Assembly: GCA_031289515.1 (NCBI GenBank)
Contig: JAITPH010000101.1
Location: forward strand, 1-9,901
From: Tannerella sp.
Lineage (GTDB): Bacteria > Bacteroidota > Bacteroidia > Bacteroidales > Tannerellaceae
Length of the DNA: 9,901 nucleotides
Reading direction: 5' to 3'
Part shown: piece by piece, positions 1 to 7,840 of the stretch
Numbering within the stretch: position 1 is the first letter of the stretch
Layout of the letters: the number at the start of each line of letters is the position of its first letter
The notes under the pieces: generated by a model
What the model saw: only the letters and a program-made list of their open reading frames with translations
What the model was told of the DNA's origin: nothing
Database searches by the model: none
Program-made: the position numbers and the translations under genes

Positions 1-21
1 GATTCATGATTTTCCGGGTTC

Positions 22-92
22 CGTCATTATAAGGAACGAAGCAATCCGGAGATATACAGGGCGCCGGATTGCTTCGCAGGCTTATAATGACG
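22..92. repeat. Long inverted repeat (REP/MITE-like)
   Basis: Two nested arm pairs are seen. CGTCATTATAAG (22-33) is perfectly complementary to CTTATAATGACG (81-92), and CGAAGCAATCCGG (37-49) to CCGGATTGCTTCG (64-76). Short asymmetric bulges (34-36 and 77-80) separate the pairs, and the loop is 14 nt (50-63). From memory, the sequence is a variant of a dispersed intergenic repeat with the form CGTCATTGCGAGGAACGAAG, followed by CAATCC, that occurs in many bacterial genomes. It probably forms a hairpin in transcripts from either strand. No coding function is supported. Confidence 0.85.
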
Positions 93-101
93 AAAACGTC
101 T

Positions 102-175
102 GCGGGAAGAAAACCGGCGCGCCGGTTTTGCCGCTGCAACTTGCAGGAAGAAAACCGGACGTTCGGTTTTGCCGC
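102..175. repeat. Two tandem GC-rich hairpins, 41-bp period
   Basis: Two direct copies share GGAAGAAAACCGG (105-117 and 146-158) and CGGTTTTGCCGC (123-134 and 164-175), both exactly 41 bp apart. Copy 1 contains a perfect 20-bp palindrome (110-129). Copy 2 keeps the palindrome with a changed centre (151-170): the arms AAAACCG/CGGTTTT pair, extended by a G-U and an A-U pair. Hairpin potential is therefore retained although the central bases differ. There is no long T-run, so a classic intrinsic terminator for an upstream gene is only one possibility; a dispersed repeat or an RNA-stabilising element fits equally well. Confidence 0.8.
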
Positions 176-192
176 ATCCCGTTCATCCGGAG

Positions 193-223
193 TTGCATTT
201 TCCCGCCAATTTTTTACCGTTTG
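193..223 (+). promoter_or_regulatory. Candidate housekeeping promoter for the sigma gene
   Basis: TTGC at 193-196 and TACCGTTTG at 215-223, about 18 nt apart, resemble the Bacteroidota primary-sigma consensus (TTTG near -33 and TAnnTTTG near -7). The -7 element has one extra base in its spacer and the -33 element is imperfect. Transcription would begin around 230 and leave an untranslated leader of about 45 nt before 275. This is pattern matching only. Confidence 0.3.
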
Positions 224-274
224 CCGTTCTCACTACCCGCACCCGAATATTAACTGTCACATATAAAATAACCT

Positions 275-859
275 ATGTTTATAAATGATTCTAATATGAG
301 CGACAAGGAGCAAGGAATCATCGACTTGTTAAAAACCGGAGACAATCGTGCATACACGTATCTGTACGATAGGCATTACGCTTTGCTTTGCCGGATAGCC
401 TACGAATTTCTGAAAGACGACTTCCTCGCGCAGACGGTCGTCGACGACCTGATAGCGCATATTTATGAAAACAGACAAACGCTGACCCTGTCCTCGCCGG
501 TCAGGGCATATCTGGTGCGGGCCGTCAAAAACAGGTGCATCAATTACCTTCAACTCGAACGCGAAAGGCGCGAAACAAGTTTCTCCGCTTTTGAAAACAG
601 CGAAACCTCCTGTCTGGATTTTCCCGATACGGACGCCTCTCCGCTCGCAAAACTTCTGGAAAAAGAGCTTGAGGGCGAGATAGCCAAAGCCATAAACAGG
701 CTGCCGCAAGCCTGCAAGACGGTTTTTGAGAAAAGCCGCTTTGAGGAAAAGACCTACGAGGAGATTTCGGCCGAAATGAACATCTCCGTCAATACCGTAA
801 AATACCACATCAAGAACGCCCTGTCGTTCCTGCGGGACGAACTCGCAAAATATTTGTAG
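275..859 (+). CDS. ECF RNA polymerase sigma factor (Bacteroidetes expansion family)
   Basis: Predicted extracytoplasmic-function sigma-70 factor that directs RNA polymerase to target promoters when released by its anti-sigma partner. The 194-residue product has only regions 2 and 4, as ECF factors do. Region 2 lies at about 25-95 (YDRHYALLCRIAYEFLKDD, then VVDDLIAHIYENR, with the -10 binding segment AYLVRAVKNRCINYL). Region 4 lies at about 138-190, where EEISAEMNISVNTVKYHIK forms the helix-turn-helix. Length and sequence style match the sigma-70 family expanded in Bacteroides beside FecR and SusC genes. The start is uncertain: the ATG at 275 gives MFINDSNM, but the ATG at 296 (MSDKEQ) begins right at the conserved part and is equally likely. 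Neither has a Shine-Dalgarno sequence, which is normal in this phylum. The anti-sigma gene follows 53 bp downstream, so the two are probably co-transcribed. Confidence in the family is high; its target promoters are inferred. Confidence 0.95.
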   Translation: MFINDSNMSDKEQGIIDLLKTGDNRAYTYLYDRHYALLCRIAYEFLKDDFLAQTVVDDLIAHIYENRQTLTLSSPVRAYLVRAVKNRCINYLQLERERRETSFSAFENSETSCLDFPDTDASPLAKLLEKELEGEIAKAINRLPQACKTVFEKSRFEEKTYEEISAEMNISVNTVKYHIKNALSFLRDELAKYL

Positions 860-912
860 CATTTTCCGGCACGTTTCACTACTCGACACCGAAATTCATC
901 TGTAAGCAAGAT

Positions 913-1902
913 ATGGAAAAAGAATATTCACATATCGACGAACTGCTTGCCGGTTACTTCTCCGGCAATCTCGCGGCAGACGGGGCAGCCGAAGTAAGAG
1001 ACTGGAGTTCCGCCTCGCCGGAAAACATGCGCTATCTGCTTTCCATGCGCGAGATATGGTTTTCGTCGCTTGCAGCCGACACGTCGCGCTACGATTCGGA
1101 CGAAGCCTGCCGGAAATTCCTCGCAGGAAAGACAAAAACAAACAGGACGGCAAAAAGAACCGTATGGCAAATAGCCGCCGCCGTCGCCACGCTCTTCATC
1201 ATCTCCTACATATCCTTCCGGCAGGGAAGCCTGCATTTCGAGAAAGCGCTCGCCGAAATAGTCATCGAAGCGCCGTGGGGATCGAAGACAAGGACATTTC
1301 TGCCCGACGGCACGCTCGTCTGGCTGAATGCGGGAACGAAAATCACCTATTCGCAAGGCTTCGGCATAAAGGAACGTAACGTAAGACTCGACGGCGAGGG
1401 ATATTTCGAGGTGATGCGAAACGGACGGCTGCCGTTCAACGTCGCGACGGACGAAATGACGGTCAGGGTGCTCGGCACGAAATTCAACTTCAGGAATTAC
1501 AGCGACGACGACGAAGCCATCGTCAGCCTTGTCGAAGGCAGAGTGCTCGTCAACAACAACATCAAAAGAGGAGAAAAGGCAACCATCGTCCGCAACCGGA
1601 GAGCGCTTATCAATAAAAAAACCGGCCGAATGTCCGTCTCCGAAATCAATGCGAAGAACACGTCCGAATGGACGCACGGATACCTCTTCTTCGACGAGGA
1701 ACTGCTGAGCGACATAGTCAAAAAGCTGGAACGGAGCTACGATGTGAATATCACAATGGAAACGCCGGAAATGAAACAGCTGCGCTTTTACGGCAATTTC
1801 ATACGGAAAGAACAGTCAATAAACGACGTGCTCGACGCACTCGAATCCACAGGCAGACTGAAATACAAAAAACACGGCAAGGAAATCGTCCTGAGCCAAT
1901 AA
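913..1902 (+). CDS. FecR-family anti-sigma factor, inner membrane
   Basis: Predicted one-pass membrane protein of 329 residues that holds the adjacent ECF factor inactive until a SusC-type receptor signals. The N-terminal 80 residues are cytoplasmic and contain the short sigma-binding helical region (HIDELLAGYFSGNLAADG). One hydrophobic segment lies at about 84-101 (VWQIAAAVATLFIISYIS). The periplasmic FecR domain follows at about 113-210, with family landmarks LPDGTLVWLNAGTKITY (130-146), GEGYFEV (161-167) and VLGTKFNF (186-193). The C-terminal DUF4974-type domain spans about 255-329 (LFFDEELLSDIVKKLERSYD). This order is standard for Bacteroidales FecR proteins. In the family, the C-terminal part contacts the STN domain of the cognate TonB-dependent transducer, and the next gene encodes exactly such a receptor. 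The ATG at 913 sits in a weakly purine-rich context (AAGCAAGAT). No truncation is seen. Confidence 0.95.
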   Translation: MEKEYSHIDELLAGYFSGNLAADGAAEVRDWSSASPENMRYLLSMREIWFSSLAADTSRYDSDEACRKFLAGKTKTNRTAKRTVWQIAAAVATLFIISYISFRQGSLHFEKALAEIVIEAPWGSKTRTFLPDGTLVWLNAGTKITYSQGFGIKERNVRLDGEGYFEVMRNGRLPFNVATDEMTVRVLGTKFNFRNYSDDDEAIVSLVEGRVLVNNNIKRGEKATIVRNRRALINKKTGRMSVSEINAKNTSEWTHGYLFFDEELLSDIVKKLERSYDVNITMETPEMKQLRFYGNFIRKEQSINDVLDALESTGRLKYKKHGKEIVLSQ

Positions 1903-1973
1903 CACGACAACAGTATAAACCCCTAAAACAGACACGACATGAACAGCAGCTAAAAGACAACCGACCCGCCGGA

Positions 1974-1996
1974 GATCGAAACGGAGTAATTCGATC
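1974..1996. promoter_or_regulatory. Inverted repeat in the susC leader
   Basis: GATCGAA (1974-1980) and TTCGATC (1990-1996) form a perfect 7-bp inverted repeat with a 9-nt spacer. It lies in the 141-bp gap between the anti-sigma and susC genes, just before a very AT-rich stretch (2001-2043) that ends in AATTTAAAAAAAATCTA ahead of the susC ATG. It could be an operator, a small leader hairpin, or chance. No clear housekeeping -7 box was found here, which would fit a promoter read by the ECF factor, but that factor's consensus is unknown. A four-codon ORF (MNSS, 1939-1953) in the gap is too short to call. Confidence 0.35.
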
Positions 1997-2043
1997 GCTT
2001 ATTTTCCAAACGTTTTATTTATTCATAATTTAAAAAAAATCTA

Positions 2044-5000
2044 ATGAAGAACAAAAAGAAGGTTATCTGGATAACCGCAATATTATCGTTTTGCTTTCAA
2101 TTGACATTATATTCTCAAAATATAACCCTCAACTTGAACAATACAACAGTGAAGGACGCCATGGAGACATTGAAGAAGGAATACGGCTATTCTTTCGTAT
2201 TTGAATCCGGCGATGTGAACACGCAGAAAACCGTTTCTGTAAAACTGACAAACCGGTCGGTAACCGAAGCAGCCGGTCAAATCCTTTCGGGACAGGATGT
2301 GACTTATGAAATAAACAACAAAAACATAATCGTTAACAAAAAAGCGGCAACGCAGCTCGACGCCCAGCAAAAAACGACTGTAACGGGAACGGTCGTCGAC
2401 CGGGACGGCGAATTGATAATCGGCGCAAGCATCGTCGAAAAGGGAGCGCCGACGAACGGAACGGCGACCGGCGTGGACGGACGGTTCAGCCTGAAAGTCG
2501 CGCCCGGAGCTACGCTGACCGTATCCTACCTCGGCTATACGGCGCAGGAAGTATCCGTAGGCAGCCGGACATCGCTGCAAATAACGCTGTCCGAAGACAT
2601 GCAGACGTTGCAGGAAGTCGTCGTCGTCGGCTACGGCACGATGCGCAAGAAAGACCTTACCGGCTCGGTCGTTCAGATTCGACCCGACAATATCGCAAAC
2701 GAAAATCCCAAGACGGTACAGGACATTTTGAGAGGTACGCCGGGATTGCAGGTAGGCTACAGCTCTTCAGCCAAGGGCGGAGGCGACATGGAAATACGCG
2801 GACGCCGTTCGGTCTATAACGACGGCGGACACAACAGTCCGCTGCTCATCCTCGACGGAATGATTTTTTACGGCGAGCTTTCCGAAATCAATCCCGACGA
2901 CATCGGTCAGATTGACATCCTCAAAGACGCTTCGGCAGCGGCTATCTATGGAGCAAAGGCTGCCAGCGGCGTAATCATCATCACGACGAAAAAAGGCAAA
3001 CAGGGCAAGCCCGTTATCAATGTTACGACGAATGTAGGCTGGGCGCAGGAAAGCGATTACCGCTACCGCTTCGAGCCGGATTCTTATCTGCAACACCGTC
3101 AGGACTGGTATACGAAGAATACCTACGGCGCGAATCCCGAAACCGGCGTTTATGAAGCCTATCAAACCGGCGCCTATGCCAACCAGCCCGGCTTTTTCAT
3201 GCGTCCCGACCAACTCTCGTCCGGTGTTTCTCTTGACGCCTGGCGGGCTTATACGCAAAATGCGGAGGGCGATTCCGACCTTGGCATCTGGGCTAAACGG
3301 CTTGGCTTTACAGGCAATGTGCTTGCAAATTTCCTTTCAGGCAAAACCGTCGACTGGGCGGACTACACCTACCGGACAGGTCTTAATCAGGACTACAATG
3401 CCAGCATAAGCGGCGCCGGCGACAAGGTGAACTACTATTTGTCGATGGGTTATCTGAAGAATGAAGGCGCCGTACTGAGCGACGACTATCAGGCTGTGCG
3501 CGCCAACATGAAAATTGATGCAACGGTGACCGACTGGTTCGAAATCGGCGCCAATGTGAATTTTCAAAACCGCTCGGACGGCAACATCGACATAGACAAC
3601 GATTATCAGATGCGCAACAGTCCCTATGCCGACTATGCTGACCAAGACGGCAATCCGGTACAGTATCCGCTCAGCTCCGAATACAGCCAGAGAGGGTATA
3701 ACTACGCTTTTCAACGGCAATACCTGGAGTTGGAAAAGGGTTACACGGTGCTGAACACGATTCTGAACGCCAGGATAAAGCTGCCGTACAACATTACCTA
3801 TTCGTTCAACGCCTCGCCGCGCTACCAGTTCTTTTACGACCGCTATTTCATGTCCGCCGACCTGCCCGGCTCCGATCCCAAGGGACGCGGCGCAAACCGC
3901 GAGCAGGCAAAGCGTTTCGACTGGTCGCTCAACAACACCGTTAACTGGGATTATACCTTTGCGCAAAAGCATCACGCAACGCTGACGCTGGTGCAGGAAG
4001 CGGAGGAACGCCAATACTGGCAAGACCGCATCGAAGCCCGCAATATCCTGCCCTCGGATGCGCTCGGATTCCATAACACAAAGAACGGCGCCAAGGAAAA
4101 CAGCACTTACTCGTCTTCCGACTCGCACCAGACGGCAGACGCCCTGCTGGCGCGCATGTTTTATGCCTACGACGACCGTTATATGCTTACGGCGAGTATC
4201 CGACGCGACGGCTATTCGGCTTTCGGACAGTCGAACCCTTACGCCACGTTTCCGTCGGTAGCTTTGGCGTGGACGTTTACGAACGAAGAGTTCTTCAGGT
4301 GGAACGATGTTTTGAGTACCGGCAAACTGCGCCTGTCATACGGCGAAAACGGCAACCGGTCGCTCGACAATCCCTATCTTGCGCTTGCCAACCTGTGGGA
4401 AGGCGGCGGTAAAATGCAGGGCTATATCAACACAAGCGGAGGACTGGACCTGTATCGCTATTTGATGGTCGACCGTATGGCTAACCCCAATCTGCAATGG
4501 GAAAAGACCGAATCGTGGAACATAGGGCTTGATTTCGGCTTCCTCAACGACCGCCTGTCGGGAAGCATCGAATATTACGACATGCGTACCCACGACATGA
4601 TTATGAACCAGCGCCTGCCCAATTTTACCGGATTCTCAAGCATTACCACCAATCTGGGACAGGTCGACAACTACGGACTTGAATTTTCGCTGAGTTCGGT
4701 CAATATTGACAACAGCACGCTGCGATGGACTACTTCGGTCGGCTTGTCGTACAACAGGAACAAAATAACGCACCTGTACTACGAAAACGAGGACGTGCTG
4801 GACGCCAACGGCAATGTGACCGGTACAAAAGAGATGGACGACATCAGCAACGGCTGGTTTATCGGACGCCCGATCGGCGTAATCTGGAACTACAACGTTA
4901 CCGGCATCTGGCAGGCAGACGAGGTGGAAGAAGCGAAAAGGTACGGTCAGGCGCCGGGCGACCCGAAAGTGGCGAACAACTACACGGCCGACGACGTGAT

Positions 5001-5541
5001 AAACGCCGACGGTAGCGTTACGCCGGTATACAACAACAACGACAAGGAATTTCTGGGCGAAACCATAGCTCCGGTCAACTGGTCGATGCGCAACGAGTTT
5101 GTGTTGTGGAAAGACCTCAGCATCTCGTTCAACATCTATTCCAAATTCGGACACAAATCGCTGGAGACAATGTATCTGAACAACGACGACGACGGTGGAC
5201 GCATGGCTTACGCCATGGCAAACATGCAGGCAAAGGAATACTGGACGCCCGAAAACCCGACCGGCAACTACGGACGCATCGAAGCAAAGGGGCCTACGGG
5301 CGCTTCCGCTCCGGGCAAGTTGTACGACCGCTCGTTTATTCGTCTCGACAACATTTCGGCCGGATATACGCTGCCCCATAAATGGACGCAAAAGTGGAAT
5401 CTGGAGCGTGTCAAAGTGTACGGTACCGTCCGCAACGTCGCCGTTTGGGCTGCCGACGACAACTGGCAATACTACGGCGACCCCGAAACCGGCGGTTTGG
5501 CTACCCGCATCTTTACTCTGGGATTGAATCTAACTTTTTAA
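2044..5541 (+). CDS. SusC/RagA-type TonB-dependent receptor with STN domain
   Basis: Outer-membrane importer, 1165 residues, expected to take up oligosaccharides using TonB energy with a SusD lid. Visible order: signal peptide at 1-24 (KNKKK, then a hydrophobic core ending LTLYSQ); STN domain at about 25-98 (VKDAMETLKKEYGYSFVF, then TEAAGQILSGQDVTYEI); carboxypeptidase-regulatory-like domain at about 112-183 (VTGTVVDRDGELIIGASI, then VDGRFSL); TonB box EVVVVGYGT (191-199); plug domain with the SusC signature ILKDASAAAIYGAKAASGV (292-310); then a long beta-barrel ending in the terminal aromatic motif LGLNLTF, as outer-membrane proteins do. The STN domain marks it as a signalling transducer rather than a plain transporter and matches the ECF and FecR genes upstream. 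The ATG at 2044 follows an A-rich leader. susD starts 11 bp after its stop. The substrate cannot be read from sequence; the linked uronyl hydrolase hints at a lyase-cleaved uronic-acid glycan. Confidence 0.97.
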   Translation: MKNKKKVIWITAILSFCFQLTLYSQNITLNLNNTTVKDAMETLKKEYGYSFVFESGDVNTQKTVSVKLTNRSVTEAAGQILSGQDVTYEINNKNIIVNKKAATQLDAQQKTTVTGTVVDRDGELIIGASIVEKGAPTNGTATGVDGRFSLKVAPGATLTVSYLGYTAQEVSVGSRTSLQITLSEDMQTLQEVVVVGYGTMRKKDLTGSVVQIRPDNIANENPKTVQDILRGTPGLQVGYSSSAKGGGDMEIRGRRSVYNDGGHNSPLLILDGMIFYGELSEINPDDIGQIDILKDASAAAIYGAKAASGVIIITTKKGKQGKPVINVTTNVGWAQESDYRYRFEPDSYLQHRQDWYTKNTYGANPETGVYEAYQTGAYANQPGFFMRPDQLSSGVSLDAWRAYTQNAEGDSDLGIWAKRLGFTGNVLANFLSGKTVDWADYTYRTGLNQDYNASISGAGDKVNYYLSMGYLKNEGAVLSDDYQAVRANMKIDATVTDWFEIGANVNFQNRSDGNIDIDNDYQMRNSPYADYADQDGNPVQYPLSSEYSQRGYNYAFQRQYLELEKGYTVLNTILNARIKLPYNITYSFNASPRYQFFYDRYFMSADLPGSDPKGRGANREQAKRFDWSLNNTVNWDYTFAQKHHATLTLVQEAEERQYWQDRIEARNILPSDALGFHNTKNGAKENSTYSSSDSHQTADALLARMFYAYDDRYMLTASIRRDGYSAFGQSNPYATFPSVALAWTFTNEEFFRWNDVLSTGKLRLSYGENGNRSLDNPYLALANLWEGGGKMQGYINTSGGLDLYRYLMVDRMANPNLQWEKTESWNIGLDFGFLNDRLSGSIEYYDMRTHDMIMNQRLPNFTGFSSITTNLGQVDNYGLEFSLSSVNIDNSTLRWTTSVGLSYNRNKITHLYYENEDVLDANGNVTGTKEMDDISNGWFIGRPIGVIWNYNVTGIWQADEVEEAKRYGQAPGDPKVANNYTADDVINADGSVTPVYNNNDKEFLGETIAPVNWSMRNEFVLWKDLSISFNIYSKFGHKSLETMYLNNDDDGGRMAYAMANMQAKEYWTPENPTGNYGRIEAKGPTGASAPGKLYDRSFIRLDNISAGYTLPHKWTQKWNLERVKVYGTVRNVAVWAADDNWQYYGDPETGGLATRIFTLGLNLTF

Positions 5542-5552
5542 TAATAACAGAT

Positions 5553-7562
5553 ATGAAACAGATAACAAAAAAATTAAATCATATATGCCTTATCCTCTTT
5601 GCGGGTGGCACAATGCTGTTTAGCGGCTGTTCCGAAGACTTCCTGAAGCCGGACCCGCTATCGTTCTACGAACCTACGGCTACGTTTAGCAGCGAATCCG
5701 GTCTGAAGTCGGCGCTGGCTATTTGCGACCGTCATCTCAAACTGTACTGGATGACCGACCATAACGAAATGCTTACCGTAGGAACGGAATATCTATTCTC
5801 CGAACTGATGGTTGCCGCCGCGACCGACAAGCGCTCGATGCTTTGCGACGTCGCCAACATGCTTACGCCGACAAGCGACAATTCTTCGCTGAACAATCTC
5901 GACCGGACAAACAGCCTCTGGTATTTCTGGGATGAAACCTATACCGGCATCAAGTACGCCAACACGATTATCCAGTTCGTGGATGCGGTCGAAAGTCTGG
6001 ACGAGACGACCAAAAACATATACAAGGGCAGAGCGTATTTTCATCGCGCCTACCGCTATATGGCTTTGGTGTTTCAGTATGGCGACATACCGCTTGTTAC
6101 CAAAATACTGGAAGTGCCCAAGCAAAACTACCGCTCTACCAGACGCGACGCTATCCTGCAAATGCTTACCCGCGACATGGAATTTGCCGTGCAGTGGGTG
6201 CCCGACCAGAAGGACATGTCCCAGATCGGTATGGTGAACAGGGGAGCCTGCCGCATGTTGCTTGCCAAATGCTATCTGGCTATCGGCGAGTATGCCAAGG
6301 CAAGGGAGCAAACCGATATTTTGATTAACGAATCGGGCTTTTCGCTGATGACGAATAATTTCGGTACGTTCAACGACGGCGGAGAGCCGCAGACGTGGCC
6401 TGTCACCCGCAACGTGATCTGGGATTTGCACCGCGCCGAAAACAAACTGATTCCCGCCAACAGGGAGGTCATCATGGGTATGCCCAATCGCGGCTCGGAT
6501 GCCGAATCGTTCGTCAAGATGCTCACGATGCGTATCCTGTATCCCTTCCTTTTCGACACCAGACTGCAGACAAAGGACGGCAAGCAGGCTTTGCTGAACT
6601 TGCGGCGCAACCATGCCGACTACAACGCGAAGTATGACTACATGCGGGCTTTCGGACGCGGTATCGCTACCTGGCGACCGACTTATTTCCAGACTCATGC
6701 CCTGTGGTACGTTAACGGCGTCATGGATGCGACGGACTTGCGCCACAGCTCGGAGACGGGTAACTGGGTGCGCATGGAGGATTACCGCGTCAACAACAAG
6801 GCGTCGTCGGAATTTGGAAAACCGGTCTCGCTTTTCGACGACAACGGCAAACTGCTGTGCAGCGACACCATTCGCCGCTGGTTCGATGTTCCCCATTACG
6901 TTTTCTATCTGGACGATCCGGTGAACGATGCCAACATAAGCGGCTCCGACGGCAACAGGGGGGCTACCAACGGCGGCATTGCGGACTGGTATCTCTACCG
7001 TCTGGCGGAGGCTTATCTTCTCCGGGCGGAAGCCAAATACTACATGAACGAGAACGACGCTACCATCAGGGACGACCTGAATATTCTGAGGCAAAGGGCG
7101 CAGTGTTCACAGCTGTATACCGGCGCCGTTACGATCGGCGACATTATGAACGAGCGCGCCCGCGAACTGTACTGGGAGGAATGGCGCAACGTGGAACTGA
7201 CCCGCGTCTCGCTCTGTCTTGCCCGCAGCGGCAAACCCGACGAATGGGGCAATACCTACAGTCTGGGTAATTTCGATCAGCAGAGCGGTACGGACGACGG
7301 CGGCGGAAGTTACTGGTATCAGCGCATTGTGAAATACGGCATGTACAACAAGGGAGCCGTGCAGATTAACTCCACCGGCAACAGCAATCCCAACTTTACG
7401 ATGGACAAAAAGAATCTTTACTGGCCGATTCCCAATGCGGCAATTACGGCCAACAACAAGGGAGAACTGAGCCAGAACTACGGTTACGACGGCTACGACC
7501 CGGCTACGCCCAAATGGGAAACGTGGGAGGACGCGGTGGCTGACGAGGATAAAATATTATAG
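5553..7562 (+). CDS. SusD/RagB-type surface glycan-binding lipoprotein
   Basis: Predicted surface lipoprotein, 669 residues, that captures glycan and closes over the SusC barrel. The reading frame is open further upstream inside susC, but the ATG at 5553 is chosen because it starts a lipoprotein signal (MKQITKK, hydrophobic core, lipobox LFSG-C with the lipidated Cys at 26). Residues after the Cys are SEDF, acidic as in the Bacteroidetes lipoprotein export signal. The SusD N-terminal region has KGRAYFHRAYRYMALVFQYG followed by DIPLV (158-182), the family's TPR-like landmark. The C-terminal RagB/SusD domain contains LYRLAEAYLLRAEAKYY (about 478-494) and NERARELYWEEWRNVELTR. It is somewhat longer than many SusD proteins (commonly about 500-600 residues) but shows no frameshift. 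It is almost certainly translated from the same mRNA as susC. An intrinsic terminator lies 30 bp after the stop. Confidence 0.96.
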   Translation: MKQITKKLNHICLILFAGGTMLFSGCSEDFLKPDPLSFYEPTATFSSESGLKSALAICDRHLKLYWMTDHNEMLTVGTEYLFSELMVAAATDKRSMLCDVANMLTPTSDNSSLNNLDRTNSLWYFWDETYTGIKYANTIIQFVDAVESLDETTKNIYKGRAYFHRAYRYMALVFQYGDIPLVTKILEVPKQNYRSTRRDAILQMLTRDMEFAVQWVPDQKDMSQIGMVNRGACRMLLAKCYLAIGEYAKAREQTDILINESGFSLMTNNFGTFNDGGEPQTWPVTRNVIWDLHRAENKLIPANREVIMGMPNRGSDAESFVKMLTMRILYPFLFDTRLQTKDGKQALLNLRRNHADYNAKYDYMRAFGRGIATWRPTYFQTHALWYVNGVMDATDLRHSSETGNWVRMEDYRVNNKASSEFGKPVSLFDDNGKLLCSDTIRRWFDVPHYVFYLDDPVNDANISGSDGNRGATNGGIADWYLYRLAEAYLLRAEAKYYMNENDATIRDDLNILRQRAQCSQLYTGAVTIGDIMNERARELYWEEWRNVELTRVSLCLARSGKPDEWGNTYSLGNFDQQSGTDDGGGSYWYQRIVKYGMYNKGAVQINSTGNSNPNFTMDKKNLYWPIPNAAITANNKGELSQNYGYDGYDPATPKWETWEDAVADEDKIL

Positions 7563-7592
7563 GATTGTTTTTGGATATTGGTTGTTTCCCGG

Positions 7593-7646
7593 AAAAGGCT
7601 GTCCGGATTGCATATTTGTATATGTGGATTCCGGCAGCCTTTTTTT
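7593..7646 (+). terminator. Rho-independent terminator after susD
   Basis: AAAAGGCTG-T-CCGGA (7593-7607) pairs with TCCGGCAGCCTTTT (7630-7643) with one bulged T at 7602. An inner CATAT/ATATG hairpin (7611-7615 with 7620-7624, TTGT loop) caps the stem, and a run of seven T follows (7640-7646). Position, stem and T-run all fit termination of the upstream operon. Confidence 0.88.
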
Positions 7647-7672
7647 ATCCGAAAAAGAACAGTCCGGCGTTC

Positions 7673-7788
7673 AGGCTGTCTCAAAAGCGCTTTGTATCCA
7701 CGAATGGCACGAATTTTCACAAATCGTGTTTCGTGCAAATCCGTGCAATTCGTGGACTTTTTTAAAATTGTTGCTTTTGAAACGGCCT
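7673..7788. mobile_element. MITE-like nested palindromic element between susD and the hydrolase gene
   Basis: Terminal arms AGGCTGTCTCAAAAGC (7673-7688) and GCTTTTGAAACGGCCT (7773-7788) are inverted repeats matching at 14 of 16 positions. Inside them is a second inverted pair, TCCACGAAT (7697-7705) with ATTCGTGGA (7748-7756), extended by partly paired GGCACG/CGTGC. Related sequences with CACGAAT and GAGACAGCCT-like ends recur between genes in Bacteroidales genomes (recollection, not a search). The element is 116 bp, carries no transposase, and shows no clear target-site duplication. A non-autonomous element or a dispersed structured repeat is the best description. Confidence 0.65.
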
Positions 7789-7840
7789 CGTGTTTAGAGA
7801 TAAAATAAATTCAATAATTCTTGTTTAAAACTTGTTCAAG

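Noticed and set aside
69..266. Open frame of 65 codons upstream of the sigma gene
   Set aside because: It runs through the inverted repeat and the two tandem hairpins; the product is Arg/Cys-rich with no domain and no start context. Treated as non-coding.
1668..2033. 121-codon plus-strand frame across the end of the anti-sigma gene and the gap
   Set aside because: Most of it is an out-of-frame reading of the FecR gene, the composition is Arg/Thr/Gln-rich, and no family is recognised.
5793..7094. 433-codon antisense frame inside susD, and similar long antisense frames inside susC, fecR and the sigma gene
   Set aside because: The sense strand has clear family motifs throughout. Long antisense frames are expected at this base composition, and their products are Val/His/Arg-rich without domains.
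7565..7808. Three overlapping plus-strand frames between susD and the hydrolase
   Set aside because: They are read through the terminator and the palindromic element, with no coding signal.
7832..7840. In-frame TTG start for the hydrolase
   Set aside because: It adds only three residues before a clean signal peptide that starts at the ATG at 7841.
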